Source of the DNA: Vibrio ponticus
Lineage (GTDB): Bacteria; Pseudomonadota; Gammaproteobacteria; Enterobacterales; Vibrionaceae
NCBI RefSeq assembly: GCF_009938225.1
Contig: NZ_AP019657.1
Coordinates: 1,922,001 to 1,986,000 of the forward strand
Length of the DNA: 64,000 nt
Reading direction: 5' to 3'
The notes beneath the pieces are model-generated. The model saw nothing but the letters and a program-made list of their open reading frames with translations. It did no database searches and was not told the origin of the DNA. The first letter of the stretch is position 1. Each line of letters opens with the position of its first letter. The translations under genes were made by a program, and so were the position numbers. This document shows, one piece after another, positions 52,968-60,194 of the stretch.

Positions 52968-54278
52968 TTATTTGCTCTGTCGTTTCTCAAGCGTTTCTAG
53001 TTGATCCTCAGGTTCAATCATTACTAAAAACATTTTCTGTTTTATATGCTTAGGTATCTGAGGATTAGATAAAATTCGTCGACGAGTATGATCTAACACT
53101 GCGCTAACTGGCATTGCTTGTGCTGCAGAGCTTTTGGAATGAAACATCATGCTGGTCACTTCATAGATAAGATTTTCCGCGACACTTTTCTCATGTTCGA
53201 GCTGTTTATTTTTGTTCAACACCACTGACGTGAAAATAACTGCGGTTAGCATAAGAGTGACGGTTAATGAACTTGATATTGGATGGCGTTGAAACATGCG
53301 CAAGTAAACATAAGGAATATTTCCCTTGCGTTGTGAGATCGGTCGTTTATTAAGAGTATTCTCTAAATCTAACCTCAATTGATATGCAGTTTGATAACGT
53401 TGTTCTGGGCGTATTTGGGTCGCTTTTTGAATAATACAAGTTAAATCTGTCGGTGTTTTTTTAGTCAAAAACAGCCATTCTAATAACTTACCTAAAGCAA
53501 AAATATCACTTGCAGGCTCAAGTTTAGCACCACTCTTTTGTTCAGGGCTTGCATAGTATGGACTAAGTGCGGTTACAGCACCTTCGTTGGCACTGAGTTT
53601 CTGAGTAAGGTTAAAGTCAATAATCTTGGCTTGCATATTAACATCAACTAGCACATTTTCAGGCTTCAAATCCCCATGAACGATCCCTTGAGCGTGGCTA
53701 TACTCTATTGCCTGACAGACTTGGAGAAGTAACTCTATTTTTTGTCGACTATCTAATTCTTGCTGCTGACAAAGGCACGATAAGTTCCCCCCATCTACTT
53801 GCTCCATCACAATGTAGACTTGTTGATTATATACTCCACCATCAAAAACTTTGGCTATATGCGGATGGTTAAGTTTGGCCAACATCTGAGCTTCTGAAAA
53901 CAAGGCAGTTTCATCGAAAATCAACGCTAATTGTTTATGAATGACTTTGATTGCCAGTTTTTGCTCGAAGCGTTTATCAGCTCTACATGCAGCATAAACA
54001 ACCCCCATCCCACCCCGCCCTAACTCATGGGTGATCAGGTACTTATCAATTTGTTGATGAGTTAAGTCGCTTTTATGAGAGCTAGCAAATGAAAGGTTAA
54101 AACCAAGAATTTTCGTTAAATGCTGATCCGCATCTGCATCTGCATTTACCAAACAAATGACGTCAGCATACAGAGCAGGATTATCTTGTTGCAGTTTTTC
54201 TAAAAACGATTGCTTGTGTTCATCGTCAAGATCGAGGAGTTTGTAAAATATCTGCGTTTGGCTATCAAGTGAGTCCAC
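52968..54278 (-). CDS. Transmembrane Ser/Thr protein kinase, PknT-like
   Basis: 436 residues from a GTG at 54278 (a TTG 39 nt upstream is the alternative; no ATG exists). N-terminal ~75 residues are helical, as in kinases paired with ECF sigmas. Kinase domain about 80-310: glycine loop LGRGGMGVVYAA, ATP-lysine in LAIKVIHK, catalytic loop VHGDLKPENVLV. The metal-binding motif is DFN (IIDFNLTQKL), not DFG, and HGD replaces HRD. One membrane segment (about 334-354) is followed by an ~80-residue extracytoplasmic tail. Expected substrate: the sigma factor encoded downstream. Confidence 0.88.
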   Translation of the reverse strand: MDSLDSQTQIFYKLLDLDDEHKQSFLEKLQQDNPALYADVICLVNADADADQHLTKILGFNLSFASSHKSDLTHQQIDKYLITHELGRGGMGVVYAACRADKRFEQKLAIKVIHKQLALIFDETALFSEAQMLAKLNHPHIAKVFDGGVYNQQVYIVMEQVDGGNLSCLCQQQELDSRQKIELLLQVCQAIEYSHAQGIVHGDLKPENVLVDVNMQAKIIDFNLTQKLSANEGAVTALSPYYASPEQKSGAKLEPASDIFALGKLLEWLFLTKKTPTDLTCIIQKATQIRPEQRYQTAYQLRLDLENTLNKRPISQRKGNIPYVYLRMFQRHPISSSLTVTLMLTAVIFTSVVLNKNKQLEHEKSVAENLIYEVTSMMFHSKSSAAQAMPVSAVLDHTRRRILSNPQIPKHIKQKMFLVMIEPEDQLETLEKRQSK

Positions 54279-54484
54279 AGTAATACATATTATTATTTTT
54301 ATTAATAATTTTAGCAAAATACACTAAGCGCAATCAATGTGAAGATTATCAATTTCAATTGATAATCTTTTCCTTTAGCCTCTGTTGTCACTTATCAAAC
54401 AAGCACTAAACACAACTTTTTTATCTCTTAGCAAAAAAAACAGCCTAAATCGCTCACAAATAAATCAAACAGTAAAAACAGGGG

Positions 54485-54513
54485 TTTACAAGCAAAGGCT
54501 TCCCTTATATTAT
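54485..54513 (+). promoter_or_regulatory. Promoter of tRNA-Ser copy 2
   Basis: TTTACA (54485-54490), 17-nt spacer, TATTAT (54508-54513), identical to copy 1. Confidence 0.75.
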
Positions 54514-54524
54514 GCGCACCACAC

Positions 54525-54615
54525 GGAGAGATGGCTGAGTGGTTGAAAGCACCGGTCTTGAAAACCGGCATACGTTAATAGCGTATCTAGGGTTCAAATC
54601 CCTATCTCTCCGCCA
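54525..54615 (+). tRNA. tRNA-Ser (anticodon UGA), copy 2
   Basis: 91 nt, identical to 46284-46374, with encoded CCA and long variable arm. With copy 1 it brackets about 8.2 kb of accessory-looking genes. Confidence 0.97.
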
Positions 54616-54621
54616 CATTTA

Positions 54622-54651
54622 GAAAGCCCGCAAAGAAATTTGCGGGCTTTC
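54622..54651 (+). terminator. Terminator of tRNA-Ser copy 2
   Basis: GAAAGCCCGCAAA (54622-54634), GAAA loop, TTTGCGGGCTTTC (54639-54651). The same hairpin is found at 46486-46515. Confidence 0.88.
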
Positions 54652-54833
54652 GTCGTTTCTAAGCCTATACATTATTGAGTCGCAAGACTGGACTGGGCGT
54701 CCCCGACTAGGCGTCCCCGAGTTTTCTCGTTTTAAAACGCCAAAAACTTATGAAGGACTCAGATCCCTCATCGAAGGCGATCTCACACTCTCACACATTT
54801 AGTAAGCTGAAATACATCTGGTAAACGTTGTAT

Positions 54834-55010
54834 TTATTTCTCACCCTCTCGTTCATCAATACGTTCAGAGTCAGATTGAAAAGCTTTCCACTCACCATAA
54901 TCAAGCTTATGCTGCTCATGCATCGCTTTGATCAATTGGCGGTCTAGCTCGGCGAAATAGAGGTCTTCTTCTACCTTGCCGCGCAAACGGAGTTTCTCTG
55001 TAAAGTCCAT
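54834..55010 (-). CDS. Small 58-aa charged protein
   Basis: Reads MDFTEKLRLRGKVEEDLYFA and ends SERIDEREGEK, 58 residues, rich in Lys, Glu and Arg and predicted helical; no membrane segment. GAGGAG lies nine nt before the ATG, a good ribosome site, and codon use is normal for the window. Not recognised beyond being the kind of small conserved helical protein seen in vibrios. It stands alone between tRNA-Ser copy 2 and the sugar-acid cluster. Confidence 0.7.
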   Translation of the reverse strand: MDFTEKLRLRGKVEEDLYFAELDRQLIKAMHEQHKLDYGEWKAFQSDSERIDEREGEK

Positions 55011-55228
55011 ATTCAGCCACTCCTCATCGATTGAGTCGTCACTATAAGTATAGTTGTATCTCTGTTGCTGTTCTTGTTAAGCCTCCTATTTACAGCCTCT
55101 AATTTAGATATAAAAAAAGAGGCAACCAATGGCTGCCTCTTTGTCGTTATTTCTGTTCCAATTTTTCGTCAAAGCTGACTATGACGATAAACCAGGATAA
55201 GACCCAAATTCCTATCCTGACGCGTCAA

Positions 55229-56371
55229 TTAGTTTACGCGGTACTTAGCGATGATCTCTTCGTCAAGCTCCACACCCAATCCTGGAGTGTTTGGTACTGC
55301 TACGTAACCGTCTTCAAATGCGATTTGGTTTTTCACTAGTGAAGTAAACAGTGGGCTTGTGCTTTGAGAGTACTCAATTAGGTCGCCGTGCTCACGAGAA
55401 GCTAGGAAGTGTACCGTTGCTGCAATCAGGATACCGGTTGAGAAACCGTGTGGAACTAGCTTCATACCAGCCATATGTGCCATATCGTAGATCTTCACCA
55501 TTTCAGTGATACCACCACAACGTGTTACGTCTGGTTGAACGAAGTCAGCGCCTGATTTTTCGATGAAGTTAGCGAACTCGTAACGCGTAGTTAGCGTCTC
55601 ACCACCAGCAAGTTTTTGCGAAGTAGACTGAGAAACCTTACGGTAACCCGCTAGTACGTCATCTGTGATTGGCTCTTCAATCCATAGTAGGTTGAACTCT
55701 TCTAGCTTCTTAGCCATCTCAATGGTGTGACCCGCTGTGCGCCACGCGCTTGCTAGGTCGATTGCGATTTCAACGTCTTTGTTGATCGCACGTGCTGTTT
55801 CACACACTGTCTTGATGATTTCGTAGTCAGTTTCTGCGTTTTTACCTAGCGGACCACCACCAAATTTTAGCGAAGTGAAACCTTGAGCCAGTAGCTCAGT
55901 TGTACGAGCAACGTTCTCTTCTTTCACTGCTGACGGGATAAATGTACCGTATGCGCGGATCTTCTCACGGAATTTACCGCCTAGAAGTTGCCATACAGGT
56001 ACTTTGTAGAACTGACCTGCGATATCCCAAAGCGCCATATCGATTGCAGAGATAGCGTGGATCATTGTAGAGCGACGACCTGCGTAGTGCGTGCCGTTGT
56101 ACATCTTAGTGTATAGACGTTCGATTTCTAGTGGGTTTTCACCGATTAAAAGACGCTCAAGACCTTGAGAAGAACCGTGGCTTTGTGTTGCTTTGATACA
56201 AGCTTCGATCATCATTGGTGAGCTGTCAGATTCACCAACACCCGTGATACCAGCGTTAGTGTGAACGCGGATTAGTACGCCATCTTCACCCCATTCACAC
56301 GCTTCATCAACAGCTGGAACGCGTAGGTGGATAACTTCTACTTCAGTAATTTTTAATTCGTTAAATAGCAT
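55229..56371 (-). CDS. Enolase-superfamily (mandelate racemase-type) sugar-acid dehydratase
   Basis: 380-residue MR/MLE-family enzyme; most such proteins in this context dehydrate an aldonic or aldaric acid to a 2-keto-3-deoxy acid with Mg2+. Metal ligands: Asp in EIAIDLASAW (205), Glu in LWIEEPI (232/233) and Glu in LAGGETLTT (258). Possible acid/base residues: Lys169 in SLKFGGG and His308 in VPHGFSTG. The capping loop is in WGEDGVLIRVHT. It ends the minus-strand cluster with an EamA transporter and a split UxaA-type lyase. Substrate not assignable by eye. Confidence 0.88.
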   Translation of the reverse strand: MLFNELKITEVEVIHLRVPAVDEACEWGEDGVLIRVHTNAGITGVGESDSSPMMIEACIKATQSHGSSQGLERLLIGENPLEIERLYTKMYNGTHYAGRRSTMIHAISAIDMALWDIAGQFYKVPVWQLLGGKFREKIRAYGTFIPSAVKEENVARTTELLAQGFTSLKFGGGPLGKNAETDYEIIKTVCETARAINKDVEIAIDLASAWRTAGHTIEMAKKLEEFNLLWIEEPITDDVLAGYRKVSQSTSQKLAGGETLTTRYEFANFIEKSGADFVQPDVTRCGGITEMVKIYDMAHMAGMKLVPHGFSTGILIAATVHFLASREHGDLIEYSQSTSPLFTSLVKNQIAFEDGYVAVPNTPGLGVELDEEIIAKYRVN

Positions 56372-56563
56372 GTTAATTCTCTACTATTGGCAATAATTCA
56401 ATTGATAGCCAAGTCACCTCACGCTCTAGGCGCAGCGATATTGAGGTGACTCAGATAAATAAGTTCTTTCAGGGTTAATCAAATTGTGGAGCGATTTGAT
56501 TTTTTGGGGGAATTGGCTGTCAGTCCCGATGCTGACAGCCATAACTCGTGGTTGAATTAAGAA

Positions 56564-57529
56564 TTAAGCCGCTGCTTTTTCTTCTTGAACAGCTGGTTTT
56601 TTCTTAGTGAAACGGTCACCCACTGTGTAGATACATAGCGCGATAACTACAGTCACAACACCTGCAAGTTTTTGCAGAGTCATTAGCTCACCTAGTAGGA
56701 AGTAAGCTACGATCATCGCGAATAACGGTAGAACGTTCAGTGCCATAGTGGTGATAACTGCGTCTTGAGTTTTCAGTGTTGCAATTTCCCATAGAGCGTA
56801 TGCGATACCTGAACACAGTAGACCAAGCGCTAGAATACTGCCGATGTGCTTGCCGTTTTCAACCAGTACTGAAGCTGAAGCGAAGTCTGCACCCGTTACT
56901 AAACCAAGAACAAGTAGAGCGACTGTTGCTGCACCGAATTGGTAGAAACAGCTAGAGAATGTGTCGTAACGAGAGTTTAGATCTGAACCGAACTTACCAA
57001 GAATGTAGTTGTAAGTTACGAAGCCAAGTACACCAAATAGTGCGAACAGGTGACCTAGGTTAAGACCTTGAATTTTGTTCGATGGGTCGTAAGCAATAAC
57101 GCCAGCGCCCACTAGAGATAGCACAACTGCAAATACTTTAGGTGCAGATGGCTTAATTTTATCGATAACAAATACCGCTAGCATGGTTAGGAACGGAGCC
57201 ATACCGTTGATAACACCGATCTCACCAGATGAGGTGTATTCGTAAGCTAGGATAGTAAAGTAGAAGAATACCGCTTGCGCAGAAACACCTGCTGCAGCCA
57301 ATAGGAAACCGTCTTTTTTGTTTTGGATTTTCTTAAGTGTGTGCTTCTTAGAGAACATGAATAGCACAACAAAACCTAGTGTAGCAATCGCGTAACGCGC
57401 AACCGCTAGAACAACAGGATCTAGCTTACCAGCTAGCACACCGCCAAGTGGGAACGATGCACCCCATAGGGCGGCACAAACAAGAGCGATGGTCAAACCA
57501 AGTGATTTATTAGGAGCAGGTTTACTCAT
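56564..57529 (-). CDS. EamA/DMT-family transporter
   Basis: 321-residue inner-membrane protein of the drug/metabolite transporter superfamily with ten predicted segments in two EamA repeats (ALVCAALWGASFPLGGVLA and, in the second half, LALGLLCSGIAYALWEIATL). I use the ATG at 57529 (MSKPAPNKS); a TTG 25 codons upstream is unlikely. Between the upstream lyase gene and this one is a hairpin, AAAGGCGT/ACGCCTTT (57546-57568), and a short ACCCAAG...CTTGGGT inverted repeat. Likely moves the cluster's sugar acid or its product. Confidence 0.87.
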   Translation of the reverse strand: MSKPAPNKSLGLTIALVCAALWGASFPLGGVLAGKLDPVVLAVARYAIATLGFVVLFMFSKKHTLKKIQNKKDGFLLAAAGVSAQAVFFYFTILAYEYTSSGEIGVINGMAPFLTMLAVFVIDKIKPSAPKVFAVVLSLVGAGVIAYDPSNKIQGLNLGHLFALFGVLGFVTYNYILGKFGSDLNSRYDTFSSCFYQFGAATVALLVLGLVTGADFASASVLVENGKHIGSILALGLLCSGIAYALWEIATLKTQDAVITTMALNVLPLFAMIVAYFLLGELMTLQKLAGVVTVVIALCIYTVGDRFTKKKPAVQEEKAAA

Positions 57530-57545
57530 TTTTTTATTCTCATAT

Positions 57546-57617
57546 AAAGGCGTTTCATTAACGCCTTTGGGATAACCCAAGCAATTTCTCGCTGTATCAC
57601 TCAAGACTTACTTGGGT
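57546..57617. repeat. Hairpin plus ACCCAAG/CTTGGGT inverted repeat ahead of the EamA gene
   Basis: AAAGGCGT (57546-57553) pairs with ACGCCTTT (57561-57568), and AACCCAAG (57574-57581) is repeated inverted as CTTGGGT (57611-57617). The second resembles the ends of the element at 13636-13786 in short form. Confidence 0.5.
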
Positions 57618-57631
57618 AAACAACTTAGTGA

Positions 57632-58807
57632 TTATTGTGGGCAAATACCGATAACGTGTTCTAGACGTTGATCTTTTTGGTATAGAGATGCGTAAGCGAA
57701 ACCAACACCTTCTAGGTTGGTAGGCTCACCATTTGCAACATCAAACACGCGCTCAATGATCTTGTTCGATACATTGTCGATAGTGTCTGTTGCGTCCATG
57801 ATTCCACAAGCGTTGATATCCATATCAGCCGTAATTAGAGAGCTGTTACCAGACACTCGGATTACTGGAACGATTGAGTTGTTGAAACCTGCAGCACCTG
57901 CAGTCCAAAGAATTAACTGACAGCCAAGAGAAGCGAAGTGCATTGCAGCACCACCACATAGCATGGTTGTTTCAGTTAGGTAGAAACCAGGCGTGGTTGG
58001 TTTCTCACGGTGAATGTGGTTGATGCGCAAACAATCTTGGATTGGACGCGTACCCGTCTTGTGCATTGCACCTTGTGATTTTTCATCGATAGTCGTTAGA
58101 CCGCCAACACTGTTACCGATAGACATGGTTTCTGTGCCTTCGATTACGTGCCAACGTTTTAGGTCTTCAGCGATCAGACGTTCAATTTTCTCACCCACTT
58201 CAGGTGTTACTGAACGCTCTTTTAGAATCTCTTCACAACCTAGTAGCTCAAGCAGCTCACCCGCCATTGTAGTTGCGCCCATGTCGATTAGCTTGTCAGA
58301 AGCTGCACCAACAGATGGGTTAGAAGCTAGACCACTTGATGTGTCTGAACCGCCACATTTGATACCGATACGCAGTGCAGAAACTGGTGCATCAACACGC
58401 TCTACGCTATCCGCGTATGCTTTTAGCTCTTTTGCCAGCTCAATACCATCTTTAATTGTCTCGATAGTACCTTTGTTCTTGATTACTGTTAGCGTGTGAA
58501 CCGGTAGACCTTCTTTACGCACTGGCTCTGCAATCATTTGTGGGTCGATTGAACCACAACCCATTGCGATAACCAGTACGCCTGCGATGTTCGGGTTAGT
58601 TGCTGTGTGGATGATGGTGTCGATCATCTCTTCGTTACCACCATACATACAGGTGTAGTGGTTAGTTACAACAACTGAGTCATCAATCTCTTTACTGATG
58701 TTACGTGCGATACCTTCACAACATTCATCAATAGCAACAATCATTACGCTGTTACGGATACCAAATGTACCGTTTGGACGTGGGTAACCTTTAAATGTGC
58801 TAGTCAT
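57632..58807 (-). CDS. UxaA/SuyB-type lyase, large subunit
   Basis: 391 residues of the UxaA C-terminal family, covering altronate dehydratase, galactarate dehydratase and (2R)-sulfolactate sulfo-lyase beta. Motifs: GTFGIRNSVMIVAIDECCEG at the start, VIAMGCGSID, IGIKCGGSDTSSGLASNP and LCGGAAMHFASLGCQL. The conserved cysteines in GIKCGGSD and elsewhere suggest an iron site. The SAF-domain subunit is a separate upstream gene whose stop overlaps this ATG (TAATG). The split arrangement is as in SuyAB, but that alone does not decide between a sugar acid and sulfolactate. Confidence 0.88.
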   Translation of the reverse strand: MTSTFKGYPRPNGTFGIRNSVMIVAIDECCEGIARNISKEIDDSVVVTNHYTCMYGGNEEMIDTIIHTATNPNIAGVLVIAMGCGSIDPQMIAEPVRKEGLPVHTLTVIKNKGTIETIKDGIELAKELKAYADSVERVDAPVSALRIGIKCGGSDTSSGLASNPSVGAASDKLIDMGATTMAGELLELLGCEEILKERSVTPEVGEKIERLIAEDLKRWHVIEGTETMSIGNSVGGLTTIDEKSQGAMHKTGTRPIQDCLRINHIHREKPTTPGFYLTETTMLCGGAAMHFASLGCQLILWTAGAAGFNNSIVPVIRVSGNSSLITADMDINACGIMDATDTIDNVSNKIIERVFDVANGEPTNLEGVGFAYASLYQKDQRLEHVIGICPQ

Positions 58808-59136
58808 TATTGCTCGATCCCCATTTGTTTGATGATTTCTTCGATGATTGCTTCTGGAATGTCTAGGCGTTCGCTGCGAACGTTTTGGACATGAACAAGT
58901 TGACCGAGTGGGATTTCAACAATCGACTTACCAATAGAGTGACCACACTTCATGATGTGCTCATCGTTAGCGATATCGCCAAGCGCAATCTTATTACCAA
59001 AAGTGATCTTTTGTAGCGCTTTGATTTCTGCGATTACTTCGTTGTCTGCTGAAATGATTTCAACTAATTCGTGTTTTTCTACATCACCAAGTAGCGTTGC
59101 TACGTTGTCTGTAGAAGAAAGTTTTATTGCTTTCAT
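58807..59136 (-). CDS. UxaA/SuyA-type lyase, small SAF-domain subunit
   Basis: 109-residue SAF-domain protein, partner of the large subunit; equal to the N-terminal part of UxaA or to SuyA. Typical features: AIKLSSTDNVATLLGDVEKH, ITFGNKIALGDIANDEHIMKCGHSIG, where the KYG/KCG-H region contributes to the active site. Starts 154 nt from the divergent GntR regulator and is the first gene of the minus-strand cluster. Confidence 0.9.
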   Translation of the reverse strand: MKAIKLSSTDNVATLLGDVEKHELVEIISADNEVIAEIKALQKITFGNKIALGDIANDEHIMKCGHSIGKSIVEIPLGQLVHVQNVRSERLDIPEAIIEEIIKQMGIEQ

Positions 59137-59175
59137 TGTATGTACTCTGTCTTATCGTTAAACAGTTAATTGTCC

Positions 59176-59188
59176 ATTGTCCGACAAT
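59176..59188. promoter_or_regulatory. GntR/FadR-type operator in the lyase-regulator intergenic region
   Basis: ATTGTCCGACAAT, a perfect palindrome around one central base; its core TTGTCCGACAA fits the FadR-subfamily consensus TNGTN3ACNA. A further half-site ATTGTCC is directly before it (59169-59175). Lies 40 nt from the small-subunit start and about 100 nt from the regulator. Confidence 0.7.
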
Positions 59189-59290
59189 CGGCATTATACA
59201 GTTAAACAAACGACAAAATATGACTAAAGTCACAACTTGGTGTAATATTTTTGAATATTCTGAAATGCGTGTGACTAATGAGTCTGGGAA

Positions 59291-59947
59291 ATGAAAATAA
59301 ATAAACAAAGCCTAGAAGACCAAGCTACTGAATTTATTAAACATATGATCGTCAGTGGTGAGCTTTCGCTAGGAGAAAAGATCGTTGAAAGTTCTTTGTC
59401 AAAACAGCTAGAACTTTCTCGTAGTACGGTACGAATGGCACTCAATACCCTCGCCCATGAAGGTTTAGTGGTGCAAAAACCCTATGTTGGTTGGCAAGTG
59501 TTCGATCTTTCTGATGAAGATTTATGGGAGTTGTACCACCTTCGTGTGGCAATTGAGTCGCAAGCGGCGGTAATGGCAGCTGAAAAAGCAACCGCTGAAG
59601 ACAAATTGGCTCTGCGTCAGGTTTATGATGAGTTTTGCCAGTTGTGCCAAAATGGACCATTGGAGTTAGTGACGGTCTGTCAAAAAGACTTCGAACTGCA
59701 TCGAAAAGTGGTTGAGATCAGTACTAGCCCTAAGTTTCTTAAGATTTACGATCAAATCGCGAATCTACTTAAGAGCTATATCAAGCTTACTCACACCGAT
59801 TATGACTTGTCGCAGAGTGCGGTGAGCCATAAAGGTATTGTCGAAGCGATCATCTGCGGCGATGGTGAACGCGCTCGTTTCGAGTCCAAACAAAACATCA
59901 CCACCTTCACCGAATTAGGTCGTCTTGCTAGCCAAGCAAGTGCATAA
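59291..59947 (+). CDS. GntR-family regulator, FadR/FCD subfamily (paralogue 2)
   Basis: 218 residues; winged helix (SLEDQATEFIKHMIVSGEL, LELSRSTVRMALNTLAHEGL) and FCD domain (DLWELYHLRVAIESQAAVMA). Divergent from the lyase/transporter/dehydratase genes, so it is their likely controller, with a TNGTN3ACNA operator between. Highly similar along its length to the regulator at 36052-36705, including the N terminus MKINKQSLE, so the two arose by duplication. Confidence 0.9.
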   Translation: MKINKQSLEDQATEFIKHMIVSGELSLGEKIVESSLSKQLELSRSTVRMALNTLAHEGLVVQKPYVGWQVFDLSDEDLWELYHLRVAIESQAAVMAAEKATAEDKLALRQVYDEFCQLCQNGPLELVTVCQKDFELHRKVVEISTSPKFLKIYDQIANLLKSYIKLTHTDYDLSQSAVSHKGIVEAIICGDGERARFESKQNITTFTELGRLASQASA

Positions 59948-59963
59948 CAACGATTTTGAAATT

Positions 59964-59990
59964 CGCTCGGATCTTTGCCGAGCGTTTTTT
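59964..59990 (+). terminator. Terminator of GntR paralogue 2
   Basis: CGCTCGG (59964-59970), 7-nt loop, CCGAGCG (59978-59984), then TTTTTT. Confidence 0.92.
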
Positions 59991-60194
59991 ACGCCAAAAC
60001 TCCATCGTATGCTCCCCATAAATTCAATCATCTAGACCTTAAGCGAAATCCGCTGATCACGTAAACAAAATGTGTAAACTTCGTTCGACACTCAATAGAT
60101 TTTTGTCGTGAAAACAATTCGCTTTATTGCTACCAATATGTGACTCGTATCACTATAATACGCGCGTTTGAATTATCTCGATTTGTCCGCAGCC

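Noticed and set aside
46220..54660. Complete integrative element
   Set aside because: No integrase, transposase, excisionase or transfer gene lies between the two tRNA-Ser copies; only a bracketed accessory segment can be claimed.
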